64,000 bases of DNA from JBHYDC01 sp051861205 (lineage in GTDB: Bacteria; Pseudomonadota; Alphaproteobacteria; Rhizobiales; Pleomorphomonadaceae). This document shows positions 8,587 through 17,272 of the stretch, one piece after another; the stretch's first letter is position 1, and every line of letters starts with the position of its first letter. The stretch is taken from positions 186,001 through 250,000 of the forward strand of contig JBHYDC010000002.1 of the NCBI GenBank assembly GCA_051861205.1, in the 5' to 3' direction. The notes beneath the pieces are model-generated. The model ran no database searches and was not told the DNA's origin. It worked only from the letters and a program-made list of their open reading frames with translations. Made by a program: the position numbers and the translations under genes.

Positions 8587-8999
8587 CAAAGGCCGCCCAT
8601 GCGAAGGACGATCGCCCATTCCTCGTCGGTCACCGGCTGCACCGAGAGGCGCATGGATTTGACGAGGCTCATATCGGCAAGGCTCGGCTCGGCCTTGATG
8701 GCGGAAAGCGAGACGGGGCGCGGCACGTCTTTGACCGCCCGGATGTCCACGCAATCCCAGCGCGGATCTTCGGTCGTCGTATCCGGGTGGGAGAGCGCGC
8801 AGACCTCGACGATGCCGACGATCTCAAGGCCGTGGTTGGAGTGATAGAAGAAGCCGGTGTCGCCGATCTTCATGGCCCGCATGTTGTTGCGGGCGAGATA
8901 GTTTCGCACGCCTGTCCATTCGGTGCCCTTTGCGCCCGCTTCCTTCTGCTGGGTCCAGGACCAGGCGGAAGGTTCCGATTTGAAGAGCCAGTGCGCCAC
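8586..8999 (-). CDS. EVE domain-containing protein
   Basis: A 137-residue single-domain protein of the EVE family (PUA-like fold; homologue of human THYN1). The N-terminus MAHWLFKSEPS, then WTGVRNYLARNNMR and GDTGFFYHSN, are the diagnostic blocks, with SHPDTTTEDPRWDCVDI in the middle. EVE domains bind modified bases in DNA or RNA; the role of the stand-alone bacterial form is not settled. Length is full for the family. The YciI-like gene starts upstream on the same strand and ends ten bases before it, so the two are probably cotranscribed. Confidence 0.92.
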   Translation of the reverse strand: MAHWLFKSEPSAWSWTQQKEAGAKGTEWTGVRNYLARNNMRAMKIGDTGFFYHSNHGLEIVGIVEVCALSHPDTTTEDPRWDCVDIRAVKDVPRPVSLSAIKAEPSLADMSLVKSMRLSVQPVTDEEWAIVLRMGGL

Positions 9000-9009
9000 G
9001 AACCGCTCC

Positions 9010-9297
9010 TCAGCCGGGATTGCCGATCAGCCAGCGCCAGGGGCGCACGGTGACGGTTTCGAACAGGCCGGCCAGCGCATAGGGGTCGCGGGCAAGGAGA
9101 GCGTCGAGGGCCGCGCGATCTTCGGCCTCGAACACCAGCAAAGAGCCGATCATGCCCTGACCGTCGTCGCTGAGGAGAGGACCTGCCGCCTTGACCGCAG
9201 CCGCATGGGCTTTGAGAAATTCGAGGTGGGCGGGCCGCTGCTCGGCGCGGATCGCGGCGGCGCCGGGTTTGTCGAGGGCGGTAACGACGAACAGCAT
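9010..9297 (-). CDS. YciI-like protein
   Basis: A 95-residue protein with the ferredoxin-like YciI fold. The core MLFVVTALDKPG, RPAHLEFL and the central DDGQGMIGSLLVFEAEDRAALDALLARDPYALAGLF follow the family pattern; the His in RPAHLEFL and the Asp in LLSDDGQ are the residues usually considered a putative active site. Function is not established, and many relatives are annotated only as YCII-related. The ATG at 9297 is preceded by GGAAAG; a 20-residue upstream extension is possible but lacks family similarity. The EVE-domain gene is immediately downstream. Confidence 0.88.
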   Translation of the reverse strand: MLFVVTALDKPGAAAIRAEQRPAHLEFLKAHAAAVKAAGPLLSDDGQGMIGSLLVFEAEDRAALDALLARDPYALAGLFETVTVRPWRWLIGNPG

Positions 9298-9337
9298 CGA
9301 GACGTCTTTCCATGAAAAGTGAAAGCTTGGCCGGACC

Positions 9338-9388
9338 CTAGAGCATTCTCCGGTCAAGTTGAAACACTTCGTGGATGGGGGAATGCTT
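9338..9388. repeat. Dispersed AGAGCR-type palindromic repeat, copy 1
   Basis: Begins CTAGAGCATTCTCC and ends GGGGAATGCTTCA, giving an imperfect inverted repeat with a GGTCAAGTTGAAACACTT centre. It is the same family as the elements at 10626, 19169, 37503 and 46884. It lies in the gap between the YciI-like gene and the flavin oxidoreductase. Confidence 0.6.
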
Positions 9389-9455
9389 CATCTCATTCAA
9401 TCGCCGCCGCGAGGGGCAGGTCCCCGAAATCACGAGGGGTTTGGCGCTTGCCTAT

Positions 9456-10592
9456 TCAGTCCAGCGATTGCGAGAGCGGAACGGCAGGGCGGGGCATTTC
9501 GCTCGCCCATTTCATAAGCTGCGGCGCGGCGCGGGCATATTGATCGGCGGGGGTGAAGGGCTGCCCGAGCGCTGCGGCGGCGCGCCAGGGCCAGCGCGGA
9601 TCGGCAAGGATGGGCCGCGCGAGGGCGACGAGATCGGCGCGCCCTTCGGCAATGATCGCTTCGGCGTCGAACGGGCTGTCGATGAGACCGACGGCGCGCG
9701 TGGCGATGCCGGCGTCGCGGCGGATCGTTTCGGCGAAGGGCACCTGATAGAGCGGACCGACGGGGATCTTCGCCGCAGCCACGTTGCCGCCCGAGGACGC
9801 GCAGATATAGGCCGCGCCGGCTGCCTTCAGGGCGCGGGAGACGGCGACGGCCTCATCGAGCGTGAAGCCGCCGTCGGTCCACTCGGTGGCGGAAAGGCGG
9901 GCGCCGACCATGATGCGGGCAGGCACGGCGGCGCGCACGGCGCGGGTGATCTCGACGATCAGGCGCATGCGGTTTTCAAGCGAGCCGCCCCACTGGTCCG
10001 TCCGATTGTTGGAAATCGGCGAGAGGAATTCATGAATGAGATAGCCGTGCGCGCCGTGAACCTCGATGAAGTCGAAGCCGGCGCGGTCGGCCCGCTGCGC
10101 GGCGGCGGCGAAACGCTCGATGATGCGGGCGATGCCGGCTTCGTCGAGGGCGGCGGGCGTCGGCCAGTTCGGTGCGAAGGCAATGGCGGAGGGCGCGACG
10201 ACTTGCCATGGGTCGTCGGTGGGGCCGAGCGGGCCGCCGCCGTCCCACGGGCGATGGACGGAGGCTTTGCGGCCGGCATGGCCAAGCTGAAGGCCGAATG
10301 CCGCGCCGGGCGTGGCGACCCGCTTGGCGGCATCGAGGCAGCGCTTGGCGGCGGCTTCGTTGGAGGGGCTGTAGAGCCCGAGGTCGCCATGGCTGATGCG
10401 GCCGTGCCGCTCCACGGCGGTGGCCTCGACGGTAATCATGCCGGCGCCCGACATGGCGAGCATCATCCAATGCTGCAGGTGCCAGTCGGTCGCCGAGCCG
10501 TCGTCGGCGGAATACTGGCACATCGGAGCGACGGCGATACGGTTCGGCAGGACAAGGCCGCCGATCTCGATGGGCGAAAACAGCGCTGACAT
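9456..10592 (-). CDS. NADH:flavin oxidoreductase, old yellow enzyme (YqjM-like)
   Basis: A 378-residue FMN-dependent ene-reductase of the old yellow enzyme family. The first strand IEIGGLVLPNRIAVAPMCQYSA carries Cys25 and Tyr27, the pair typical of the thermophilic-like or YqjM class. Other marks are HLQHW, LQLGHAGRKAS, the HGAHGYLIHEFLSP block with substrate-binding histidines, and the FMN phosphate loop near GRADLVALARP. It would reduce activated C=C bonds with NAD(P)H; the physiological substrate is unknown. It is a single gene, with dispersed repeats in the gap on both sides. Confidence 0.93.
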   Translation of the reverse strand: MSALFSPIEIGGLVLPNRIAVAPMCQYSADDGSATDWHLQHWMMLAMSGAGMITVEATAVERHGRISHGDLGLYSPSNEAAAKRCLDAAKRVATPGAAFGLQLGHAGRKASVHRPWDGGGPLGPTDDPWQVVAPSAIAFAPNWPTPAALDEAGIARIIERFAAAAQRADRAGFDFIEVHGAHGYLIHEFLSPISNNRTDQWGGSLENRMRLIVEITRAVRAAVPARIMVGARLSATEWTDGGFTLDEAVAVSRALKAAGAAYICASSGGNVAAAKIPVGPLYQVPFAETIRRDAGIATRAVGLIDSPFDAEAIIAEGRADLVALARPILADPRWPWRAAAALGQPFTPADQYARAAPQLMKWASEMPRPAVPLSQSLD

Positions 10593-10625
10593 GGGACGGC
10601 TCCGTAACGAAGACTGGCGCGGACC

Positions 10626-10703
10626 CTAGAGCGTTTCCATGTCGAGTGGAAGCCGGTTGAGTGAGGAGGAAATGTTCTAAGCTCTTGATTTAACGCATTC
10701 TGG
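10626..10703. repeat. Dispersed AGAGCG-type palindromic repeat, copy 2
   Basis: Begins CTAGAGCGTTTCC and continues through AGTGGAAGCCGG to GAGGAAATGTTCTAA, followed by a GCTCTTGATTTAACGCATT tail. This is the fullest copy of the family in the window. It lies between the flavin oxidoreductase and the Crp-type regulator. Confidence 0.65.
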
Positions 10704-10736
10704 GGCGACGTTGGAAGAGATCGTCTAGGCGCGCGG

Positions 10737-11444
10737 TCAGATCAGCGCGTCGAGGTCCAGGCCCGAGCAAAACTCGTTGAAGGCGGCAAGATCGGGAATG
10801 ATGAGGTTGCCGTCGACCCGCGCGACGACGCCGGCCTGCTGGAGGCGACTAAGCTCGCGGCTGACCGTCTCGCGGTTGGTGCCGACGCGGGCGGCCAGAT
10901 CCGAATGGGTGGGCGAAGGCGCGATCGTCACCGTTCCCCCGTCGGCACCTTCAGCGCGGCACATGCGCTGGAGTTCGGCATGCAGGCGGGCGCGGACGCC
11001 GAGGGTGGAGACCTCGACCACCTGATCGATCGTAACGCGCAAATGGGTCGAGAGCGCGGTCATGACGGTGGGGTAGACGTGCGGATGGCGCGCGAGGAAG
11101 CTCATGAACGCCTGCCCGCGCACGGCGGCGACCAGCGACGGTTCCACCGCCTCGACCGTGGCGGGAGACGGCAGGCCGTCGCAAAGCGAGGCATAACCGA
11201 AGATGGCCGCATCGGGCGGACGGCGGAGTTGAACGGCCCGGCCGTTGGCCGTGTAGACGGTGGAGCGGAGTTCGCCGCTGGCGAGAAAATAGACCTCGCG
11301 GTTTGTCTGGCCGAACGAGAGTAATTCTTCGCCTCGTTGCAGGTTAAGCCAACGGGTTGCCCGATCAAGCTCTCTCATCTCGTTGGCGTGCAATCCTGCA
11401 AAAAGCGGGAAGTAGGAGAGGGTTTGCGTGTGAAACATGTCCAT
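10737..11444 (-). CDS. Crp/Fnr family transcriptional regulator
   Basis: A 235-residue regulator with an N-terminal cyclic-nucleotide-like beta-roll (about 10-125), a dimerisation helix (about 127-160) and a C-terminal winged helix-turn-helix. The recognition helix TNRETVSRELSRL (about 189-201) keeps Arg191, Glu192 and Arg196, the three positions that in E. coli CRP read TGTGA. The phosphate-binding cassette differs: the segment FGYASLCDGLPSPAT lacks the Glu and the Arg-Ser pair that hold cAMP. There is no N-terminal cysteine cluster, so it is not a typical FNR. The signal is unknown. It is transcribed alone; an AT-rich intergenic region lies upstream. Confidence 0.9.
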   Translation of the reverse strand: MDMFHTQTLSYFPLFAGLHANEMRELDRATRWLNLQRGEELLSFGQTNREVYFLASGELRSTVYTANGRAVQLRRPPDAAIFGYASLCDGLPSPATVEAVEPSLVAAVRGQAFMSFLARHPHVYPTVMTALSTHLRVTIDQVVEVSTLGVRARLHAELQRMCRAEGADGGTVTIAPSPTHSDLAARVGTNRETVSRELSRLQQAGVVARVDGNLIIPDLAAFNEFCSGLDLDALI

Positions 11445-11621
11445 CAGTGCGCCTTCTCCGGATTATTCCCGATCTGGTTCGTTGGGGTGGCGATCTGGAG
11501 CGAAAAGCAAGCCCAGCAAAATCGCTAACGTGAACGACTATGATTTATTTCAATCTACTTGGAATTGATCGGCAATTACAGGGAGATAAGGAGGTATTTC
11601 AGCATAAATACGCTATTGTAG

Positions 11622-11679
11622 TTAACAGTAGATAAGATCATTTTACACGAGGACAAGTATAACCCACGATTACTGTTAA
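11622..11679. promoter_or_regulatory. Widely spaced inverted repeat TTAACAGTA ... TACTGTTAA
   Basis: A perfect 9-bp inverted repeat (11622-11630 and 11671-11679) separated by 40 bases in the AT-rich region. The half-sites resemble paired binding sites for a regulator or nucleoid protein. No assignment is possible from the sequence. Confidence 0.4.
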
Positions 11680-11862
11680 TTATGTTGATTCAACCCCAGC
11701 GTGCCAAAACACCTGCCTGTTCCATCGTGAGAGGTTTCGAAAGGCTTAGGCGCGCCTCGTCCGTCCGGAACGGCAACGATCATCCGGTTAGGCGGCGCCG
11801 GCTGCTGCGAGATGTTTTCCGCTGCGGCCGGCTATACCGCGCGTCCCGATCGCCCGTCCGAT

Positions 11863-11893
11863 GACGGCCCCTCCCCTTAATGAGACGGCCCCT
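11863..11893. repeat. Direct repeat GACGGCCCCT with 21-bp period
   Basis: GACGGCCCCT at 11863-11872 and at 11884-11893, two helical turns apart, about 130 bases upstream of the WecA-type gene. The spacing suits tandem protein binding on one face of the helix. Confidence 0.35.
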
Positions 11894-12020
11894 AAGCCAC
11901 GATCCCGTCTGGGGCTTCGAGGGTTGGTGGATCTAGGGTGGAGGCGTGCCGTGGGGCGAGTTCCGGCGGCGGGCGTCCCGTGCTTCGCCGCAGCCGCATT
12001 TTCCCGGGGAGGGCGTGTGA

Positions 12021-13157
12021 ATGCCGTTTTACTCCGCTCACCTGATGAGCGCGTTCCTGCTGGCCATTGTCTGTATCGTCAGTCTTGAGAAGATCGCGGG
12101 TCCGATGGGTCTTGTGGATCGTCCGAGCGGACGGAAAGCACATGTCGGGCAGGTGCCGGTCGTGGGCGGATTGGCGATCTTTCTCGGCATCCTGTTCGCG
12201 ATCCTTTCGCTTGGCGGTGCGGCGCTGGAGCGTTGGGATCTGATCGCGGGGCTGTTCGTTCTGGTCGTTACCGGCGTTTTCGACGACCGGTTCGACCTGC
12301 ATCCGCTGCGTAAAATGGCGGCCCAGGTGTTCGCGGCCGGCATGCTGATCCTGCCGCACGACCTGACGCTGGAGCTTGGCGCGCTGACCATCGCGCCGTC
12401 CGCGGCGCTGTCGCCGCTCGCCTTGCCGGTGACGATCGTGTTCGTCGTCGGTGTGATCAACGCCTTCAACATGATCGACGGGCTCGACGGCTTGGCGGGC
12501 GGTATCGCCGCCTCGGCCTTCGCTTGGCTGGCGCTGGTGGCGGCAATGGCCGGGCGGGATGGCGATTTAGCTGTGCTTTTGATTTTTCTAAGCGCGACGC
12601 TCGGATTTCTCATCTTCAACATGCGCCATCCCTGGTGCCGCAAGGCGCGTGTGTTCATGGGCGATTCCGGCAGCATGATGCTGGGGGCGGCGATCGCCTA
12701 TTTCATCCTGGCCGAAAGCGGATCGCGCACCGCGCCCTATGCCGCGCATTGGCCGGCGCTGTTGTGGCTGGTCGCCCTGCCCTGCATCGACACGGGAAGC
12801 CTGATCGTGCGGCGGCTGAGGGCTGGCCGTAACCCGATGGGCGCGGATCGCTGGCACCTCCATCACCTCTTGCTCGACAGCGGGCTGTCGGTTTCGGCGA
12901 CGACGGGTTGGATGGTGGCGATTTCGGCTGTCATGGGCGGTATCGGCGTTGCCGGACTGCTTCTCGGCGTGCCCGATGTGATCATGATCGCCGGGTTGAT
13001 CCTACCGCTCGTGGCCCACACCGCCTTCGTGCTCCGAACCACGCGCCGCCAGCGGGGCCTCACGGGGTTTTCGAACCGGGCGGCGGTTTCATCCACGATG
13101 CCGGCCAGCCTGCCGGTTTCGGGCTCGGCGACGGCCGCGACGACGGAGCCGCTATGA
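12021..13157 (+). CDS. WecA/TagO-type undecaprenyl-phosphate sugar-1-phosphate transferase
   Basis: A 378-residue polytopic membrane enzyme of the MraY/WecA family that would start repeat-unit synthesis by moving a sugar 1-phosphate, typically GlcNAc-1-P, from a UDP-sugar to undecaprenyl phosphate. The key cytoplasmic motifs are present: VDRPSGRKAH near residue 35, VFDDRFDL near 92, FNMIDGLDGLAGG around 150-162, FMGDSGSMMLG around 213-223, and the HLHH loop near 280 that marks the WecA rather than the MraY branch. About eleven helices are expected. It is the first gene of a rightward run, and its stop overlaps the start of the next gene by four bases. Confidence 0.9.
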   Translation: MPFYSAHLMSAFLLAIVCIVSLEKIAGPMGLVDRPSGRKAHVGQVPVVGGLAIFLGILFAILSLGGAALERWDLIAGLFVLVVTGVFDDRFDLHPLRKMAAQVFAAGMLILPHDLTLELGALTIAPSAALSPLALPVTIVFVVGVINAFNMIDGLDGLAGGIAASAFAWLALVAAMAGRDGDLAVLLIFLSATLGFLIFNMRHPWCRKARVFMGDSGSMMLGAAIAYFILAESGSRTAPYAAHWPALLWLVALPCIDTGSLIVRRLRAGRNPMGADRWHLHHLLLDSGLSVSATTGWMVAISAVMGGIGVAGLLLGVPDVIMIAGLILPLVAHTAFVLRTTRRQRGLTGFSNRAAVSSTMPASLPVSGSATAATTEPL

Positions 13158-14398
13158 TGCGTTTCGGCTATTTCGGCTATCCCCACGTCGGCGGCACCTA
13201 CACCGTGTTCCGGCATCTGAGGATGGGGCTTTCGGACCACGGCATCGATGTCAGGTGGATCGGAGTCGGACCCGGCGCGGCCAAGGCGCTGGCCGATCCG
13301 CGATTTTCCGAGGCGACCGCAACCGGCTTCGTAGCCGGCGGAGCGGAAGAAAACGAACGCCGGCAGGCTGAAGCGCTGGTTCGGGCCGTTGAGGACGGCG
13401 GCTTTGACGGCGTGTTCGTCAACGCGCTGTCTAACCGGGTGCAGACCAACGCGGCGCGCTATCTGCCGGCGGATACCTTACGGGTTTTGATCGTGCACAA
13501 CATCACGCCGGGCACCTATGGCGCGGCGCGGGCGGTGCGCGATCACGTCCATGCGGCGGTGGGGGTTTCCGAGCGATGCCGCGCCGACCTCGTGGCGCAT
13601 TACGGGTTCGATCCCCGGCGAACCCTTGCGATCCCCAATGCCGTGGAGATTGGGGCGCCTGGGGCGCGGCCGGAGAGGCGGGCGGGGGGCCTTCGGCTCA
13701 TTTTCCTTGGCCGGGTGGAGGATAGCTCCAAGGGCGTGATGTGGCTGCCGTCGATCCTCAAGCACCTGCCGGCGGATACGGCGCTGACGGTGGCGGGCGA
13801 CGGGCCCGACTGGGCAAGGCTCGCGGATAAGCTGAAGCCCTTCGGTGCGCGGGTGACGATGCTCGGCGCGGTGTCGCCCGGCCGGGTGCGCGAGCTCATG
13901 ACGAGCCACGACATGTTCGTGATGCCCTCGCGTTTCGAAGGTTTCGGCATCGCGCTGGTGGAGGCGATGGCGGGCGGCTGCGTGCCGGTCGCATCGCTGA
14001 TCCACGGGGTGACCGACACGATCGTGACGGATGGAACCGACGGGATCTTGGTTCCGGTGGGGGATTGGCGGGCGGCGGCGCGCGAAATCGAGGCGCTGTG
14101 GCTCTATCCCGAACGGCTGGCCGCCCTGTCCCGCGCGGCGATGCGGCGGGCGGAGGGGGCTTTTCCCATTTCTGCGATGGCCGAACGCTATGCGGCGCTG
14201 ATCGCGGATCTTGCCGCTGATCCGCCTGTGATCGCGGCACCGCTGCCGCTGGAGACCTGGGCGCTGCCGAGGGGATTGCGCGACGGTTTCAGGACCTATC
14301 TGCCCGGCCCGGTCAAGAACGGGCTCAGGGTCGTCAAGGAACGTCTTCAGGGTGTGCGCGCGCGGTCCGGCCGGTTGACGGCCAGCTCCGCCGAATAG
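13154..14398 (+). CDS. Glycosyltransferase family 4
   Basis: A 414-residue GT-B glycosyltransferase (GT4). The N-terminal domain starts MMRFGYFGYPHVGGTYTVF; the C-terminal nucleotide-sugar domain shows LRLIFLGRVEDSSKG, VAGDGPDWARL and the EX7E element in SRFEGFGIALVEAMAGGCVPV (about 255-275), where the two glutamates bind the donor ribose and phosphate. The start ATG overlaps the stop of the WecA-type gene, so translation is coupled. A longer upstream frame overlapping that gene is a shadow. It should add a sugar to the lipid-linked intermediate on the cytoplasmic face; donor and acceptor are unknown. Confidence 0.9.
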   Translation: MMRFGYFGYPHVGGTYTVFRHLRMGLSDHGIDVRWIGVGPGAAKALADPRFSEATATGFVAGGAEENERRQAEALVRAVEDGGFDGVFVNALSNRVQTNAARYLPADTLRVLIVHNITPGTYGAARAVRDHVHAAVGVSERCRADLVAHYGFDPRRTLAIPNAVEIGAPGARPERRAGGLRLIFLGRVEDSSKGVMWLPSILKHLPADTALTVAGDGPDWARLADKLKPFGARVTMLGAVSPGRVRELMTSHDMFVMPSRFEGFGIALVEAMAGGCVPVASLIHGVTDTIVTDGTDGILVPVGDWRAAAREIEALWLYPERLAALSRAAMRRAEGAFPISAMAERYAALIADLAADPPVIAAPLPLETWALPRGLRDGFRTYLPGPVKNGLRVVKERLQGVRARSGRLTASSAE

Positions 14399-14431
14399 CG
14401 CGCGACGAGCGTTAATGAACGGGAGAAGGGG

Positions 14432-15265
14432 ATGTGCGTTTCCGTGCTGATCATGACCTTGAATGAAGAGGTCAATTTGCCCGCGTGCCTGGAATCGCTG
14501 TCCTGGTGCGACGATATCGTGATTTTGGATTCAGGCAGTACGGACCGGACGGTTGAGATCGCCAAGGCCTATGGGGCGCGGGTGGTGACGCGCGCCTATG
14601 ACAACGAGGCCGGCCAGCGCAATTTCGGGCTGAGGGATATCTCCTACAAGCACCGCTGGCTCTATATTCCCGATGCCGACGAGATTACGCCGGCGGACTT
14701 GCGCGACGAGATGCTGACGATCGCGCAGGATCCCTCGCGGCCGGAATCATTCTTCCGCGCCCGCTACAAAAACATGTTCATGGGGCAGTGGATCCGCCAT
14801 TCCAGTCTCTATCCCACGTGGATCCCAAGGCTCGTCAACATCGAGCGGGTGCGGTTCGAGCGGTCGGTTCACATGCGCGTGGTCGGCGACGGGCCGGAGG
14901 GGCGGTTGCAGGCGCATTTCGTGCATTACAGTTTCAACAAAGGCCTGACCGCCTGGTACGAGAAGCACAACAAGTATTCCGGCGTCGAAGCCAAGCTCAG
15001 TCTTTCCAATCAGCGGCAGAAGGAAGTGCCGTGGACGGATCTATTCGCGCAGGCGCCGGAAGTGCGCCGCCGGGCGGTGAAGCAACTGGCGCTGAGACTG
15101 CCGTTCCGGCCGACGCTGCGCTTCATCTACATGTATGTGCTGCGCGGCGGCTTCAGGGATGGCTGGGCCGGCTACACCTACTGCCGGCTGCTGGCGGCCT
15201 ATGAATACATGATCGTGGTGAAGACCGCCGAACTGCAACGCCGCGAGCGGGGGCTCTCGGTATGA
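14432..15265 (+). CDS. Glycosyltransferase family 2, WaaE/KdtX-like
   Basis: A 277-residue GT-A glycosyltransferase (GT2). The N-terminus CVSVLIMTLNEEVNLPACL, the metal-binding region VILDSGSTDRT and the PDADEITPADL segment (about residue 76) are typical of the WaaE/KdtX group, which usually adds glucose to LPS core heptose. Here, inside a polysaccharide operon, it more probably adds a residue to the repeat unit. The Arg-rich C-terminal part (VRRRAVKQLALRLP, then LRFIYMYVLRGGFRDGWAGY) suggests peripheral membrane attachment. The stop overlaps the next start by four bases. Confidence 0.9.
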   Translation: MCVSVLIMTLNEEVNLPACLESLSWCDDIVILDSGSTDRTVEIAKAYGARVVTRAYDNEAGQRNFGLRDISYKHRWLYIPDADEITPADLRDEMLTIAQDPSRPESFFRARYKNMFMGQWIRHSSLYPTWIPRLVNIERVRFERSVHMRVVGDGPEGRLQAHFVHYSFNKGLTAWYEKHNKYSGVEAKLSLSNQRQKEVPWTDLFAQAPEVRRRAVKQLALRLPFRPTLRFIYMYVLRGGFRDGWAGYTYCRLLAAYEYMIVVKTAELQRRERGLSV

Positions 15266-15984
15266 CGGTTACCGATGACCGGAGCCCCCGGTCCGGGTTT
15301 GCGAGCGTCGCGGAGGATCCCGAGCCGGGTGCGGAGCGCCGGGTTGTACGCAAGCGCTTTTGGCGACGGCTTGTGCTGGCGGGGCTGTTCTTGGCGGCGT
15401 CGCTTTATCCGCTCGCGCTTTTCGCAGCCGATCCGCTGCTGGTGCGCCGGGACGGGTTTGGAACCGCCGACGCGCTGGTGGTGCTTGGCGGCGACGGGCC
15501 GGCGCGGGCCGCCTGGGCGGCCGAGCTTTGGCACCGGGGCGCCGCGCGGCAGGTGCTTGTGACCGGTGACGGGGATTGCGGCTCGATCCGCGCGGCGATG
15601 ATCGAGGCCAAGGTGGATCCGGCGGTGATCAGGACCGAATGCCGATCGCGCAACACCTGGGAGAACGCGCTTTATTCCGCGCCGATCCTGACGGAGATGA
15701 ACGTTCGCAGCGCGGTGATCGTGACGAGTTGGTTTCATAGCCGGCGGGCGATGGAAACCTTCAAGGTCAATGGGCCCGGCATCGCCTGGCGTTCGATCCC
15801 GATGGAGCGCAGCGAGCCCTGGCTGCCCTTCCTGTTCGGACCGGACGGAGCGGCGACCTTTCAGGAGTATCCCAAGACCGTTTGGTACTGGTTTCGCGTA
15901 TGGAACGCGCCGCCGTCGGCTGCGACGGGGGGGCTGAGCCAGCGCAGCACGCCGGCGGGCGACCGGCAGGAGTGGCCGTCATGA
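15262..15984 (+). CDS. YdcF/ElyC family (DUF218) membrane-anchored protein
   Basis: A 240-residue protein with one transmembrane helix at about residues 35-57 followed by a DUF218 domain: ALVVLGGDGPARAAWAAELW, QVLVTGDG, ECRSRNTWENALYS and VIVTSWFHSRRAMETF. The SRNTWENA and HSRRA motifs are the conserved core. ElyC and SanA relatives influence envelope polysaccharide precursor metabolism, and related genes are often found in exopolysaccharide operons. The biochemical activity is unknown. Both ends overlap the neighbours by four bases, so it belongs to the same translationally coupled chain. Confidence 0.85.
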   Translation: MTVTDDRSPRSGFASVAEDPEPGAERRVVRKRFWRRLVLAGLFLAASLYPLALFAADPLLVRRDGFGTADALVVLGGDGPARAAWAAELWHRGAARQVLVTGDGDCGSIRAAMIEAKVDPAVIRTECRSRNTWENALYSAPILTEMNVRSAVIVTSWFHSRRAMETFKVNGPGIAWRSIPMERSEPWLPFLFGPDGAATFQEYPKTVWYWFRVWNAPPSAATGGLSQRSTPAGDRQEWPS

Positions 15985-17261
15985 ACTGGCTGTTCGCCTA
16001 TGGCTTTATGGGACTGGTGGCGGGTTTGGTGATCTGGGGCGCGCTGCGTCCGGGGCGGATCTATCAACTGCCCTTCCTAGCGGGGGTGATGACCTTCAGC
16101 TTTCTATTGCCGCAGATTCCGGCGCTGGCGGACGACGACTTCCTGCCGCAGGGCGCCTTTGTGCGAACCATGGTGTTCGGCTCGCTGTGCCTGATCGCGC
16201 TGTTCCTGGCATGGCCAAAACGGCCGCGCACGCTGCGCTTTCTTGAAGGCAGCTTCGACGAGGGGCGGCTTCTGGCTGTTTCCGCCGCCTTTTCGCTGAT
16301 CGGCGCCGTTTTCTATTTCCGGCTAAGCCATCTGCCGGGGGAGGAGATCGTCGGCGTTCAGATGAGCGGGGCGTCGGTGATGTATCTCTTCTTCGCCCGG
16401 CTTTTGAGCTACGGACTTGCGATCGCCGCGCTTCTGTTTGCCCGGCGGCCGTCCAAGCTGGCCTTCCTCATTATCGTTTTCGGCGTCGTGTTCTACATCG
16501 ACCGCATCGTGGTGACAGGCAAACGGGCGGAGGCGGTGGAGCTAGCGCTGATGCTGCTGCTGCCGCTGTGGTTCTACCGGCGCTGGGCGCCCCCCGTTAC
16601 CCTGGTACTTGCCACCGTTGTCGCGGGCACCTTCCTGATGAACAGCATGAGCGACTACCGCAATATCACAAGGGAAAGCGGAGTCGCACCGGCATGGTCG
16701 GAGATTGCCAACATCAACTTCGTCGAAAATTTCGAGCAGACGCTGAGGTTCGGCGGGCCTGAGATGCGCAATGCCGTGACGCGAATCCAGATGACGAACA
16801 CGTCGATGGAATTCGACTACGGCAAGTTTCATTGGAATACGCTGGTGTTCAACTATGTGCCGGCGCAACTGGTGGGATCGACGGTGAAAGAAGCGCTCAT
16901 GCTGGAGCTTCCCGAGCAGTCGCGCAATTACGACAAGGCGACCGGGACGACGGAAACCGGCCTTGCCGATGCCTTCCAGTCGTTCTGGTATCTGGGTTTC
17001 GTGAAATTCATGCTGCTGTCGGCGGTGGCGGGCCGGATCTGGTTCACCGCCATGCGCGGGTCGGTTGCAGCGCAGATCGTCTACGTGTTCACGGCCGTGC
17101 CGGCGATGCACGCGGTTTCGCACCATACCGACTGGGTGGTGTCGGCCTGGGTGCACATGGCGATCTTTCTCTTGCCCGCGCTCCTGTTTGCGCGGGTGCG
17201 GCGCAAACGGCGTGCGCCGGCCGCTCATCCTGAGCCGGCGCCGGCGCTGATTACGGTCTAA
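15981..17261 (+). CDS. Polytopic membrane protein, probable polysaccharide polymerase (Wzy-like)
   Basis: A 426-residue protein with about ten hydrophobic helices, a long extracytoplasmic loop between about 225 and 325 (with YRNITRESGVAPAWSEIAN), and a final helix pair before a basic tail. Sequence conservation is low in Wzy and WaaL families, so the call rests on topology, the large periplasmic loop and the position between glycosyltransferase and tailoring genes. O-antigen ligase is the main alternative. The ATG at 15981 overlaps the preceding stop; a longer frame upstream is not needed. Confidence 0.75.
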   Translation: MNWLFAYGFMGLVAGLVIWGALRPGRIYQLPFLAGVMTFSFLLPQIPALADDDFLPQGAFVRTMVFGSLCLIALFLAWPKRPRTLRFLEGSFDEGRLLAVSAAFSLIGAVFYFRLSHLPGEEIVGVQMSGASVMYLFFARLLSYGLAIAALLFARRPSKLAFLIIVFGVVFYIDRIVVTGKRAEAVELALMLLLPLWFYRRWAPPVTLVLATVVAGTFLMNSMSDYRNITRESGVAPAWSEIANINFVENFEQTLRFGGPEMRNAVTRIQMTNTSMEFDYGKFHWNTLVFNYVPAQLVGSTVKEALMLELPEQSRNYDKATGTTETGLADAFQSFWYLGFVKFMLLSAVAGRIWFTAMRGSVAAQIVYVFTAVPAMHAVSHHTDWVVSAWVHMAIFLLPALLFARVRRKRRAPAAHPEPAPALITV

Positions 17262-17272
17262 GGGGACAGGCG

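Larger units (their letters stand above)
11445..12020. other. AT-rich intergenic region upstream of the polysaccharide genes
   Basis: This 576-base gap separates the Crp-type gene (leftward) from the WecA-type gene (rightward). The part from about 11530 to 11690 is far richer in A and T than the rest of the window. I see a 9-bp inverted repeat and a 10-bp direct repeat (listed separately) but no convincing gene; the short open frames here have no family-like features. It probably carries the promoters of both flanking genes. Confidence 0.6.

Noticed and set aside
11682..11864. A 60-codon plus-strand frame in the AT-rich intergenic region
   Set aside because: Arg-rich composition, no binding site, no family resemblance; probably chance.
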